A DNA stretch of 64,000 nucleotides from a virus. The translations under genes and the position numbers were made by a program. Each line of letters starts with the position of its first letter. Position 1 is the first letter of the stretch. Location of the stretch: the IMG/VR virus record IMGVR_UViG_3300029787_000005, positions 62,001-126,000 of that record; one strand, 5' to 3'. Below the pieces are notes generated by a model, which ran no database searches, was not told where the DNA came from, and saw nothing but the letters and a program-made list of their open reading frames with translations. Below, piece by piece: positions 45,996 through 54,950 of this stretch.

Positions 45996-47357
45996 ATGTT
46001 AAACGAAGATTTATTGCAGAAATGGCAGCCCATTATTGAGCACCCCGACTTAGACAAAATTGGGGATGTTCATAAGCGGAACGTCACAGCTGTAATGCTA
46101 GAGAATACAGAAACTGCTCTTCGTGAGTCAGCTTCTTTTAACCCACAATCGTTGCTTGAAGCAGCCCCAACAAACGCAATGGGTGCTTCGTCTTCAACAG
46201 CTGGCGATGGTAACATTGATATCTACGACCCAGTTCTAATCAGCTTGGTTCGTCGTGCAATGCCAAACTTGGTAGCATATGACATCATGGGTGTTCAGCC
46301 TATGACTGGTCCTACTGGTTTGATCTTTGCAATGAGATCACGTTACACTAACCAGACTGGCGATGAGACATTCTACAACGAAGTTAACACTGGCCATTCC
46401 TTGGACAAAGATAGCTCCACAAACACAAACGTTGGTGGTGCTACTCAGAACCTTGGTACATTCGTAGGTAACGGTTACTTAAACAGTTCTGCTTCTAACA
46501 TTGAACTGTACAACTATGCTGCTGGTATGACAACAGCTCAAGCAGAGCGCTTGGGTGATGGTTCCGCCAACGCTTTCCCAGAGATGGCATTCAGCATTGA
46601 GAAGATTGCTGTGACTGCAAAGTCCAGAGCTCTCAAAGCAGAATACACAATGGAATTGGCACAGGACTTAAAAGCAATCCACGGATTGGATGCTGAGTCC
46701 GAGCTAGCAAACATTCTTTCGACTGAAATCTTGGCTGAAATCAACCGAGAAATGATTCGAACAGTTAATGTTATTGCTAAAGTTGGTGCCCAAGATGACA
46801 CAACCACAGCAGGTAAATTTGACTTAGACACCGACTCTAACGGTCGTTGGATGGTTGAAAAGTTCAAAGGTCTGATGTTCCAGATCGAACGAGAAGCTAA
46901 CAGTATTGCGAAAGGTACTCGTAGAGGGAAAGGCAACATGCTGATCTGCTCTTCAGATGTTGCTTCCGCACTACAAATGGCTGGTGTATTAGATTACACT
47001 CCAGCTCTTAACTCTAACAATTTGCAAGTAGATGACACAGGCAACACTTTTGCTGGTGTACTAAACGGACGAATTCGAGTATACATTGATCCTTATACAA
47101 CTGGTAACTATATGACTATCGGTTATAAAGGCTCTAGTGCATTTGATGCCGGTCTATTCTACTGCCCATATGTTCCATTACAAATGGTTCGTGCGGTTGG
47201 GGAAGATACTTTCCAACCTAAAATCGGCTTCAAGACTCGTTACGGCGTGATCGAGAATCCGTTTGCACGAGGTACATCAGCTCTAGCAGCTGCTGGTACA
47301 CTTTCTGCAGACTCTAATGAGTACTACAGAAAGATCCTTGTAGACAACATTATGTAA
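45996..47357 (+). CDS. gp23: Major capsid protein gp23
   Basis: The 453-residue protein (T4: 521) has FNPQSLLEAAPTNAMG, where the prohead protease would cut after Leu-Leu-Glu55, then YDPVLISLVRRAMPNLVAYD, GVQPMTGPTGLIFAMRSRYT, and a RGKGNMLICSSDVASAL segment, all highly conserved in T4-type capsid proteins of marine phages. HK97-type fold. The shorter length implies a reduced insertion domain. No separate gp24 vertex gene follows. ACGGAG precedes the ATG. Confidence 0.97.
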   Translation: MLNEDLLQKWQPIIEHPDLDKIGDVHKRNVTAVMLENTETALRESASFNPQSLLEAAPTNAMGASSSTAGDGNIDIYDPVLISLVRRAMPNLVAYDIMGVQPMTGPTGLIFAMRSRYTNQTGDETFYNEVNTGHSLDKDSSTNTNVGGATQNLGTFVGNGYLNSSASNIELYNYAAGMTTAQAERLGDGSANAFPEMAFSIEKIAVTAKSRALKAEYTMELAQDLKAIHGLDAESELANILSTEILAEINREMIRTVNVIAKVGAQDDTTTAGKFDLDTDSNGRWMVEKFKGLMFQIEREANSIAKGTRRGKGNMLICSSDVASALQMAGVLDYTPALNSNNLQVDDTGNTFAGVLNGRIRVYIDPYTTGNYMTIGYKGSSAFDAGLFYCPYVPLQMVRAVGEDTFQPKIGFKTRYGVIENPFARGTSALAAAGTLSADSNEYYRKILVDNIM

Positions 47358-47378
47358 TTTAGGTTACATAACCAACTT

Positions 47379-47406
47379 AGAGGAGGCTTCGGCCTCCTCT
47401 TTTTTT
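47379..47406 (+). terminator. Rho-independent terminator after gp23 (UUCG tetraloop)
   Basis: A 7-bp GC-rich stem AGGAGGC/GCCTCCT (47381-47387 with 47392-47398), extended by G-C and A-T pairs at the base, closes a TTCG loop with C-G closing pair, followed by at least seven T. This is an exceptionally stable terminator form and marks the end of the head operon. Confidence 0.93.
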
Positions 47407-47407
47407 G

Positions 47408-47415
47408 TATAAATA
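47408..47415 (+). promoter_or_regulatory. T4-type late promoter (TATAAATA) right after the terminator
   Basis: The octamer begins two bases after the terminator T-run and ends five bases before an ATG (47421), so the transcript start is expected almost at the start codon. Confidence 0.75.
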
Positions 47416-47420
47416 GACAT

Positions 47421-47660
47421 ATGATAGTTAAACAACAAGTACTGGTTAACGTCAGATATTGGATGCCAGACTACAATAACATCCTTCAAGAATTTATCTG
47501 GGGCACTGAAGACATTGTACCAGAATATCCCAGAGTGCATAAATTTTTGATATATTGGCATCATAACATTGATGCTGTAATCAATGAGGTATTGGTTGCA
47601 GATTCAAACACAAGAGAGTATAGGAGCATCGATTGGCTACTCAAGTCGCAGGAGCACTAA
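47421..47660 (+). CDS. Small conserved-type protein between gp23 and gp3-like gene
   Basis: The 79-residue protein starts VKQQVLVNVRYWMPDYNNIL after the first two residues and includes FIWGTEDIVPEYPRVHKFLI; both look like well-conserved packed segments. I do not know the function. No ribosome site is visible, and the late promoter is so close that the mRNA may be leaderless. It overlaps the next gene by 28 bases. Confidence 0.65.
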   Translation: MIVKQQVLVNVRYWMPDYNNILQEFIWGTEDIVPEYPRVHKFLIYWHHNIDAVINEVLVADSNTREYRSIDWLLKSQEH

Positions 47661-48220
47661 GGGATCAGCCTGATAACACTCAGTTTCTATCACCACTGGG
47701 TTTCAACTTTTCCATTAAGAAGCTACCAAATACAAACTACTTTGTGCAAGCAGTAAATGTACCTACAGTACAAATGGGTGATGCAGTATTACCAACACCT
47801 TTTGTTAACATTCCAACAATTGGTGATCGTATGGCATTTGCTGAGTTCCAGCTTTCTTTTAAAGTTGATGAGGATATGAAAAACTATATTGAATTGTTTG
47901 ATTGGATGGTTCAATTAGGATTCCCAGAAGACTTTGCTCAATCTAAAAACATATATGAAAAGCAAAGAAGCGTTGACTTTTTAGCAGATGGGCCGTATAG
48001 TGATGCTACAGTAACTATTTTGAACAGTGCTATGCAGCCTAATGTAGAAGTACAATTTGAAGACTGTTATCCAACAGCACTGTCTGATTTACAATTTTCA
48101 ACCACGGCACCTTCAGTTGATTACATAGAGTGCCAAGCAACATTTAGATATAAACTGTTCAGGATTCTAAGACTGAGCTCATCTGGGACTACGGATACAC
48201 AATCTACTAATTTTGCATAG
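47633..48220 (+). CDS. gp3: Tail-tube-fold protein, probable tail completion protein gp3
   Basis: The 195-residue protein (T4 gp3: 176) has LGFNFSIKKLPNTNYFVQAV, PTVQMGDAVLPTPFVNIPTI, a FAEFQLSFKVDEDMKNYIEL segment and FEDCYPTALSDLQF, the layout of tail-tube-type subunits related to gp19. Its place between gp23 and uvsY is where marine T4-like phages carry gene 3, whose product caps the tube. The start is TTG at 47633 with AGGAG seven bases upstream. The alternative is a second tube or hub protein. Confidence 0.55.
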   Translation: MATQVAGALRDQPDNTQFLSPLGFNFSIKKLPNTNYFVQAVNVPTVQMGDAVLPTPFVNIPTIGDRMAFAEFQLSFKVDEDMKNYIELFDWMVQLGFPEDFAQSKNIYEKQRSVDFLADGPYSDATVTILNSAMQPNVEVQFEDCYPTALSDLQFSTTAPSVDYIECQATFRYKLFRILRLSSSGTTDTQSTNFA

Positions 48221-48228
48221 GATTTATA

Positions 48229-49236
48229 ATGAGTTATATTGAACCGAAGTGCGTCGAAGGCGCCTTCTCTGAAGACCTATTGCTCGACATCAAAAGAAAA
48301 TATTGCACATGGTTCCAACATGGTTGGAAGTCTCATAATCGTAACACATTTGAATACGGTCATGGTCAACACAACATTGTCAAGCAGCCAAAACACTTCC
48401 AGTGGGATATGTTACTATCACCAGACATAGAAACAAACCATCCAATAATGTTAGATACATTTGACGTTCTTCAAGATGTTATAGGTAAGAGAGCATTGTA
48501 TAGAACATATACAAAGACATATCATTATGGACAAGATGCATATCCACATACAGATAAACAAGCAAGAGATGGAGACGTAGTTCAATCACATCCTGGATTT
48601 GAAACTGCTATTCTTTATATGACAAAGGATTGGGATCCTAAGTACTATGGTATGACTCTATTGTATGACGATAGTCAAGATGTAGAAGTTGCCATGTTGC
48701 CAAAGTATAATAGATTGTTTATCTTTGATAGTGCTCAGCTACATTCAACATCACCTCTATCAAGAATAACTCCTTTTGAGAAAACCATTATGGTATTCAA
48801 CACTGCTCCAAAAGGATATGGTGATGAAGGTGTTAAGTATTTGTATGACAATACAACTAAAGTTCAACACACAGGAAGACCATTCTTTCATCACCTATGG
48901 AATGTCTATATGTACTTAGAACAGTTAGGTGCAGAGAAACCAGTATGTATGGCTGGGCTATGGCATAGTGTGTACGGTGATGTGTATAAGAAACATGATG
49001 TCAATATGTTCACACCAAAGATAGTTGAGAAGCATATTGGTAAAGAAGCAGAACGTCTTATCAAAACATATGGTGATATGGCTGGTGGAATATCTCCACG
49101 ATTTGTCAATGTCATCAATAGTGGTGATAAGAGACTAATGATGATTGAGTTGGCTAATCTTGTTGACCAGAACTTCAATGGACAGTATAATGAAAGATGT
49201 CAGAAGTTAGTGGTAGCAATCGATGAACTTAAATGA
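48229..49236 (+). CDS. Fusion of 2OG-Fe(II) oxygenase and DUF6817/HD-like domain
   Basis: The 335-residue protein has two parts. Residues about 1-195 contain AYPHTDKQA (His107-x-Asp109), a Gly-rich double strand and FDSAQLHSTSPLSR (distal His172), as in prolyl-hydroxylase-like 2-oxoglutarate dioxygenases. Residues about 212-335 contain HTGRPFFHHLWNVYMYLEQL and VCMAGLWHSVYGDVY, resembling DUF6817, an HD-like metal-binding helical domain. I know of no defined substrate. It overlaps uvsY by 14 bases and sits in the recombination/late block. Confidence 0.65.
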   Translation: MSYIEPKCVEGAFSEDLLLDIKRKYCTWFQHGWKSHNRNTFEYGHGQHNIVKQPKHFQWDMLLSPDIETNHPIMLDTFDVLQDVIGKRALYRTYTKTYHYGQDAYPHTDKQARDGDVVQSHPGFETAILYMTKDWDPKYYGMTLLYDDSQDVEVAMLPKYNRLFIFDSAQLHSTSPLSRITPFEKTIMVFNTAPKGYGDEGVKYLYDNTTKVQHTGRPFFHHLWNVYMYLEQLGAEKPVCMAGLWHSVYGDVYKKHDVNMFTPKIVEKHIGKEAERLIKTYGDMAGGISPRFVNVINSGDKRLMMIELANLVDQNFNGQYNERCQKLVVAIDELK

Positions 49237-49657
49237 TTATTATGATCACTGGGCAAAAGATTCTAAGATAGATAGAACTGAGCTTGGTGAAGAGTCTATA
49301 CGTATACCTCAACTCCATCACAAATACTATAGGTATTTTGCTGAAGAGAGATTGAAGTTAACTAAACTTCAAGAGGAATATAAGAGTCTCAAGAAAGATA
49401 AACATGATTACTATTCTGGTGTAATGGCAGAAGAGGATCTTGTTGAACGTGGTTGGGAACCTAACCCTCTACGTATTCTAAAAACAGATGTTCCAATGTA
49501 TATTGAGTCTGATAAACACATAACAAATCATAACTTAAAAATAGCATATGCAAAAGAAAAGGTAGAGTTCTTAGAGTCAATAATAAGATCATTGAATGTA
49601 AGAGGATACCAGATAAAGACTGCTGTTGATTGGGAAAAGTTTAAAGTCGGTCTATGA
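49223..49657 (+). CDS. uvsY: Recombination mediator UvsY
   Basis: The 144-residue protein (T4: 137) has LHHKYYRYFAEERLKLTKLQ followed by a basic EEYKSLKKDKHDYYSG, the helix and DNA-binding region of UvsY, and the KEKVEFLESIIRSLNVRGYQ segment near the end that fits the family. UvsY helps load the UvsX recombinase on single-stranded DNA. It overlaps uvsW by 4 bases (ATGA), as in other marine T4-like phages. Confidence 0.88.
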   Translation: MNLNDYYDHWAKDSKIDRTELGEESIRIPQLHHKYYRYFAEERLKLTKLQEEYKSLKKDKHDYYSGVMAEEDLVERGWEPNPLRILKTDVPMYIESDKHITNHNLKIAYAKEKVEFLESIIRSLNVRGYQIKTAVDWEKFKVGL

Positions 49658-51087
49658 TAGAAATAGTATACAAAGATGACGTACACCTCCAAGTAAAATG
49701 TGATTCTTCTGTAGCTCAAGAGCTAACAGACTTCTTTACGTTTGATGTACCCGGTGCAAAGTTTATGCCAGCTGTACGCAATAGAGTATGGGATGGTAAG
49801 ATAAGATTGTTCAATTCTGTAACAAGAACAGTGTACACAGGATTGAAAGATTATATTGTTGACTTTTGTGGTGTGCGAGGATATAATTGTATAGTGGACG
49901 AAAGATTAGTCGCCACAACCCCTTTCACAATTGATGATGTAGATGACTTGGCTAAGACATTGAAACTAAGTATGGAACCAAGAAACTATCAGAAGAATGC
50001 TGTAGCTCATGCTATAACAAACAAGAGAGCTATGATGGTATCTCCTACTGCTTCTGGTAAGTCTATGATCATCTATATGATTGCAAGATACTATCCTATG
50101 AAGAAGTTAATCATTGTACCTACAACAGGTCTTGTTGCACAGCTTGCATCAGACTTTCATGAGTATGGATACACAGATGACATACATATGATTACAGCTG
50201 GTGCTAGTAAAGATATTGATACAGAGATTACTATAACAACATGGCAGTCAATATACAAGCTACCAAGAAAATGGTTTGAGCAATTCCAAGTTGTTATTGG
50301 TGATGAAGCTCACTTATTCAAAGCCAAGTCATTGACTACAATAATGTCTAAGCTAGTTAACTGTCCATACAAGTTTGGATTCACAGGTACACTAGATGAC
50401 TCACAGACACATAAGTTAGTATTAGAAGGATTGTTTGGTCCAGTTGAAAAGGTAGTATCAACATCTGAATTGATAGAACAAAAGCATTTAGCTGAGTTAA
50501 AGATAAATATATGTATCCTAGACCATAGTAGTGAGAACAAGGCAAAAATGGCTAGGGCGTCTTACAGAGATGAAGTTAACTATATTATAGCAAGTAAAGC
50601 TCGTAATGACTTTCTAATTGAGTTGTGTAAGGAGCTGAAAGGTAATACACTCTTGCTATATGCACTAGTTGAAAAGCATGGAAAAGTGTTATATGACATG
50701 GCTCAAGAATTGGATAAACCAACATTCTTTATCCATGGTGGCGTTTCTGGGGAGGAAAGAAATGAAGTTAGAGCAATTGTGGAGAAAGAAGAACGAGCAG
50801 TCATCATTGCATCGTATGGTACATTTAGTACTGGTGTTAACATTCGTAGGCTTAATAACATCGTGTTCGCTAGCCCCTCAAAAAGTAAAATTCGGGTATT
50901 GCAATCAATTGGTAGAGGCTTGCGGAAAGACCCAGATAATATGGGAACTAGACTTTACGACATCGTCGACAATCTTTCCAAAGGAAAGTGGGTTAACTAT
51001 ACCGCCAGGCATTACTCGGATAGAGTAAAGCTGTACAATGATGAACAATTTCCATATAAAGTATACACGTATACATTAAAGGAGTAG
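49654..51087 (+). CDS. uvsW: RNA-DNA/DNA helicase UvsW
   Basis: The 477-residue protein has an N-terminal UvsW-type DNA-binding part (1-100), Walker A SPTASGKS (130-137), DEAH box IGDEAHLF (Asp217-His220), GFTGTLDDSQTHKL (motif III) and C-terminal IIASYGTFSTGVNIRRLNNI plus QSIGRGLRKD (motifs V and VI), the full superfamily 2 set. UvsW unwinds R-loops and branched DNA and moves the phage from origin- to recombination-dependent replication. Confidence 0.93.
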   Translation: MIEIVYKDDVHLQVKCDSSVAQELTDFFTFDVPGAKFMPAVRNRVWDGKIRLFNSVTRTVYTGLKDYIVDFCGVRGYNCIVDERLVATTPFTIDDVDDLAKTLKLSMEPRNYQKNAVAHAITNKRAMMVSPTASGKSMIIYMIARYYPMKKLIIVPTTGLVAQLASDFHEYGYTDDIHMITAGASKDIDTEITITTWQSIYKLPRKWFEQFQVVIGDEAHLFKAKSLTTIMSKLVNCPYKFGFTGTLDDSQTHKLVLEGLFGPVEKVVSTSELIEQKHLAELKINICILDHSSENKAKMARASYRDEVNYIIASKARNDFLIELCKELKGNTLLLYALVEKHGKVLYDMAQELDKPTFFIHGGVSGEERNEVRAIVEKEERAVIIASYGTFSTGVNIRRLNNIVFASPSKSKIRVLQSIGRGLRKDPDNMGTRLYDIVDNLSKGKWVNYTARHYSDRVKLYNDEQFPYKVYTYTLKE

Positions 51088-51089
51088 TT

Positions 51090-51473
51090 ATGCCAGCAGG
51101 GTATTATGGCTTAGTAAAGCTAATGAATGGTGAAGAGCTCTTAACAAGAGTGGTTGAAGATGATGGAGAGTATCTTCTATTTGAAGATCCTGTCATTATG
51201 TACAGATCTATCTCACCTAATGGAATGACATGGATCCAATGTTCGCATTGGTTACTATTCAACAAGACAAATCTAATCACAGTTCATAAGTCTAAGGTCA
51301 TTGCAATTGCAGATGATCTACACGAAAATATTATCAGTAATTATGAAAGATTTTTGAAAGAAGGATATACAGAGATGGATGCACAGAATGAAGATATTGC
51401 GGAGCAACGCAAGAGAACCAAACGAATGGTTGAAGCTCTAGGCGTTGGTGATGCCAACACTACTTATCACTGA
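51090..51473 (+). CDS. Sm/LSm-like small protein
   Basis: The 127-residue protein starts GYYGLVKLMNGEELLTRVVE, then a strand-turn-strand region and TNLITVHKSKVIAIADDL, a pattern reminiscent of the short five-strand barrel of LSm/Hfq-like proteins (x-V-x-L-x-N-G-x-x-L-x-x-x-V). The C-terminal third is helical and charged (DIAEQRKRTKRMVEALG). If correct it might bind RNA or be a protein-interaction module. It lies between uvsW and gp55, overlapping the latter by one base. Family call tentative. Confidence 0.6.
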   Translation: MPAGYYGLVKLMNGEELLTRVVEDDGEYLLFEDPVIMYRSISPNGMTWIQCSHWLLFNKTNLITVHKSKVIAIADDLHENIISNYERFLKEGYTEMDAQNEDIAEQRKRTKRMVEALGVGDANTTYH

Positions 51474-52009
51474 TGGCTAAGCCTAAGAAGGCACACTATG
51501 TCGATAACAAGCAATTGTATGCTGTTATGGTCGAGTACAAAAAAGCTGTCAACGAATCAGAAGAAAGTGGAGATATCAAACCACAGATACCAAACTATGT
51601 TGGACGATGTCTCTTGCAGATTGCTAATAGGTTAGCAACAAAACCAAACTTTGCTAACTATACATTCAAAGATGATATGATTAGTGATGGTATTGAGAAC
51701 TGTGTGAGTTATATTCATAACTTTGATCCAGAGAAGTCTAATAATCCCTTTGCATACTTCACACAAATTATATACTATGCATTCTTGAGAAGGATACAAA
51801 AGGAAAAGAAGCAGCTATACATTAAGCATAAGTCATTAGAGCAGTCTGTACTGTTTAACTCATTAGTTGAGGGTGATGATATGGGTATAGGTAACAATGT
51901 TGAAATTGGTAGTGACTATATGAATGACTTTGTTAAAAACTTTGAAGCTAAAGAAGTAAAGACAAAGGAAAAACGTAAGCAAGCCAAAGGTGTTGAGAAA
52001 TATTTTTAA
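51473..52009 (+). CDS. gp55: Late transcription sigma factor gp55
   Basis: The 178-residue protein (T4: 185) has DDMISDGIENCVSYIHNFDP and FAYFTQIIYYAFLRRIQKEK, matching sigma-70 region 2 that binds the core enzyme and melts the TATAAATA late promoters present in this window. The end (KRKQAKGVEKYF) is basic followed by a short hydrophobic tip, as expected for the sliding-clamp-binding tail of gp55. No region 4 is present, consistent with late promoters lacking -35 boxes. Confidence 0.93.
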   Translation: MAKPKKAHYVDNKQLYAVMVEYKKAVNESEESGDIKPQIPNYVGRCLLQIANRLATKPNFANYTFKDDMISDGIENCVSYIHNFDPEKSNNPFAYFTQIIYYAFLRRIQKEKKQLYIKHKSLEQSVLFNSLVEGDDMGIGNNVEIGSDYMNDFVKNFEAKEVKTKEKRKQAKGVEKYF

Positions 52010-53071
52010 ATGAAAATTGCATTATTGACGGACCTTCATTTTGGAGCTCGCAATGACAATCAAAAGGTTGCAGCATTCCAGAAGAAGTTCTTTGACGAAG
52101 TATTCTTTCCTTACATAGATGAGAATAACATACAAGAGATAGTTAACTTGGGTGATACGTTTGATAGACGAAAGTTTATATCTTACACATCACTCAAGAT
52201 TGCTAAAGAGATGTTGTTTCAGCCATTGTATGAGCGTAACATTAAGATGTATACTATTGTAGGTAACCATGATATCACCTATAAGAATACATTAGATGTG
52301 AATAGTATCAATCTATTGCTTGATGGCTATGATAACATTATTGAGTATAGTCAACCTACAGAGATCAATATTGATGGTCTTGATATACTATTGGTTCCAT
52401 GGATTTGTAAAGATAATGAAGAGAAGACTTGGGAGATGGTTGAGAAGACTAAAGCACAGGTTTGCTTTGGACATCTTGAGCTCACTGGCTTTCAAATGTA
52501 TAGAGGTATGCCTAACTATGAAGGATGCAATCCAAAAGCATTTGAGAAGTTTGACCAGGTCTATAGTGGACACTTTCACCATAGAAGTACATCTGGTAAT
52601 GTAACTTATCTTGGAACAGCATATGAGATGACATGGTCATGTTATGATGACATAAAAGGATTTCATATCTATGATACTGATACAAGAGAGTTGACTTTCA
52701 TACCAAATAGTAGTATACTATTTAATAAGATCTGGTATGATGATACCAATATGACATACGAGGATCTAAATGAGATTACACATAATGGCTTGGAAAACTC
52801 TTACATCAAACTGATTATTAAAGAAAAGAATAATCCGGTGATGTTTGATACGTTGATCTCTTCGTTAGAAGATTACAATCCAATCCATCTACAAGTTGTG
52901 GATGATCATTTGAATCTTGACTTAGATGATGATGCTGATATTATCGATGAAGCTGAGGATACAATGACTATACTTGATGGGTATATTGAAGGGTTGGATC
53001 TAAAGCACAACAAGAAAGAATTGAAGAATCTTATGCATGGACTATATAGTGAAGCCTTGGCGGTTGAATGA
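52010..53071 (+). CDS. gp47: Recombination endonuclease subunit gp47 (SbcD/Mre11-like)
   Basis: The 353-residue protein (T4: 339) has ALLTDLHFGARNDNQ, NLGDTFDRRKF, TIVGNHDITY and YSGHFHHRST, the phosphodiesterase motifs of Mre11-type nucleases with metal-binding Asp/His residues. It forms a complex with gp46 and resects DNA ends for recombination. The gp46 gene overlaps it by 4 bases (ATGA). Confidence 0.95.
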   Translation: MKIALLTDLHFGARNDNQKVAAFQKKFFDEVFFPYIDENNIQEIVNLGDTFDRRKFISYTSLKIAKEMLFQPLYERNIKMYTIVGNHDITYKNTLDVNSINLLLDGYDNIIEYSQPTEINIDGLDILLVPWICKDNEEKTWEMVEKTKAQVCFGHLELTGFQMYRGMPNYEGCNPKAFEKFDQVYSGHFHHRSTSGNVTYLGTAYEMTWSCYDDIKGFHIYDTDTRELTFIPNSSILFNKIWYDDTNMTYEDLNEITHNGLENSYIKLIIKEKNNPVMFDTLISSLEDYNPIHLQVVDDHLNLDLDDDADIIDEAEDTMTILDGYIEGLDLKHNKKELKNLMHGLYSEALAVE

Positions 53072-54783
53072 TTGAGTTTAAATGTGTGCGTTGGAAGAAC
53101 TTTGTTTCTTATGGGGATGCGCAGACTGAAGTAGTCTTTAACACTAATAAAGCTACTCTAGTCATTGGGGATAATGGAGCTGGTAAGTCGACTATGATCG
53201 ATGCTATTTGCTATGCATTGTATGGTAAGGCTTTTCGTAATGTTGCAACTACACAATTAATTAACTCGGTCAATACTAATCACATGGAGGTAGAGTGTGA
53301 GTTTAGGATTGGTAAGCAGGAATATCGTATTGCTCGTGGTCTTAAGCCGAGGTATTTTGAAGTGTGGCAAAATGGTAAGCTGCTCAATCAAGATGCTAAT
53401 GCAAGAGACTATCAAGAAGTTCTTGAGAAGCAAATCCTAAAAGTAACATACAAGTCATTCAAACAGATAGTTGTTCTTGGTTCAAGTAACTTCGTTCCAT
53501 TCATGCAAATGAATACTAAAGATAGGAAGGAAGTTATTGAAGACCTATTGGACATTGGTATCTTTTCTGTGATGTCTTCCATACTAAAGGACAAGGTATC
53601 AAGACACAGAGAAGAGCTCCAAAAAATTGAGTATGAAAAAAGCCTGGTTGAAACTCGTATATCCTTACTCCACGAGAACATTGAGAGTCTAAGACAAGCA
53701 CAATCTGATGACATTGCAAGAAAGAAAAAATCTATCGAGGCTGCAAACAAAGACATCTCTCTTTTGAAGTTTACCGTTGAAGAAATCCAAGGAACTATAA
53801 GCGAGTTTGAACAACGTAAATCTGATGAAGATAAAGTAAATAAAGAAAAGAAAGAAGGAGAAAAGATTCTTGACAGACTTATCAATAAGCAAGATCGTCA
53901 TAGGCACACCATTGACTTCTTTCATAACAAAGATGAATGTCCAACTTGTCAGCAAGAGATTAATCCAGAGTTCAAAGAAGGACGCATTGCAGAGGAAGAA
54001 GAGGCATTTCTTGAACTCGGCAACGGAATGGATGAACTCAGAAAAGTTATAACAGATAAAGAAGAACGGCTTGGAGAGATCAATAAAATACAATTAGAGA
54101 TTAATGCATTGCAACATCAAGTTATTGATAAGCAATCTTTGATCAATAGTAAGACAATGTTGATTAATGAACTACAAGAACAAGTTACACAGGTTGCAGA
54201 TAATGATAAACTAATCAAAGCTAAGGAAGCTGAGATAACAGAAGAAGATGTTAATCTACAGAACTTACATACAGAAACATCTGATGCAATACTAAAGAAG
54301 AATGTTATGGATGTAGGTACAAAGCTATTGAGAGATACTGGAATTAAGAGTCGTATCATTAAGCAGTATATACCAATTATAAATAAGCTCATCAATAAAT
54401 ATCTTGCAGCCATGGATTTCTTTGTACAGTTTGAACTGGACGAGAACTTCAATGAGACTATCAAGTCACGGTACCGTGATGAATTTAGTTATGCCTCCTT
54501 TAGTGAAGGAGAAAAGATGCGTATTGATCTATCTCTTCTATTTGCTTGGCGGGCTATTGCTAAGCTAAAAAACAGTGCAAATACTAATCTGTTGATAATG
54601 GATGAGGTGTTTGATAGTAGTCTGGATACAACAGGTACAGATGAGTTCATGAAGATAATTATGGAAATTGTATCTGATACCAACGTATTCATTATTAGTC
54701 ATAAAACAGATCAACTAGTTGATAAATTTACAAACGTAATAAGATTTGAGAAACATAAAAACTTTAGTAGGATGGTAGCATAA
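53068..54783 (+). CDS. gp46: Recombination endonuclease subunit gp46 (SbcC/Rad50-like ATPase)
   Basis: The 571-residue protein (T4: 560) has Walker A GDNGAGKST (34-42), a long coiled coil from about 180 to 420 broken by the zinc-hook CPTC (Cys291-Cys294), and C-terminal SFSEGEKMRIDLSLLFAW signature and LLIMDEVFDSSLD Walker B. It powers the gp47 nuclease. Confidence 0.96.
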   Translation: MIEFKCVRWKNFVSYGDAQTEVVFNTNKATLVIGDNGAGKSTMIDAICYALYGKAFRNVATTQLINSVNTNHMEVECEFRIGKQEYRIARGLKPRYFEVWQNGKLLNQDANARDYQEVLEKQILKVTYKSFKQIVVLGSSNFVPFMQMNTKDRKEVIEDLLDIGIFSVMSSILKDKVSRHREELQKIEYEKSLVETRISLLHENIESLRQAQSDDIARKKKSIEAANKDISLLKFTVEEIQGTISEFEQRKSDEDKVNKEKKEGEKILDRLINKQDRHRHTIDFFHNKDECPTCQQEINPEFKEGRIAEEEEAFLELGNGMDELRKVITDKEERLGEINKIQLEINALQHQVIDKQSLINSKTMLINELQEQVTQVADNDKLIKAKEAEITEEDVNLQNLHTETSDAILKKNVMDVGTKLLRDTGIKSRIIKQYIPIINKLINKYLAAMDFFVQFELDENFNETIKSRYRDEFSYASFSEGEKMRIDLSLLFAWRAIAKLKNSANTNLLIMDEVFDSSLDTTGTDEFMKIIMEIVSDTNVFIISHKTDQLVDKFTNVIRFEKHKNFSRMVA

Positions 54784-54950
54784 TGGCAGCTGGTAAAGAC
54801 CCTGGAAACGCACACTTTTGGTTGAGTATGATTAAGAGTGGAGTGAGAATAGTAGGATGTTTAATATTATGTAATGGTTTGTTTCTGTTTGCAGGAGGGT
54901 TCTTGTTACTTGCAGAGGTGATAGGTATAGCTGAGGAACTGGTAGATTGA
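54783..54950 (+). CDS. Small membrane protein, 55 aa
   Basis: The ATG shares its A with the gp46 stop (TAATG). The product starts MAAGKDPGNAHFWLSMIKSG and then has a hydrophobic stretch of about 27 residues (about 22-48: VRIVGCLILCNGLFLFAGGF and on), ending EELVD. It is a likely single-pass membrane protein. Similar small proteins beginning G-K-D-P-G-N-A-H occur, to my recollection, beside gp46 in marine T4-like phages. The TTG start of the next gene overlaps its last four bases. Function unknown. Confidence 0.75.
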   Translation: MAAGKDPGNAHFWLSMIKSGVRIVGCLILCNGLFLFAGGFLLLAEVIGIAEELVD

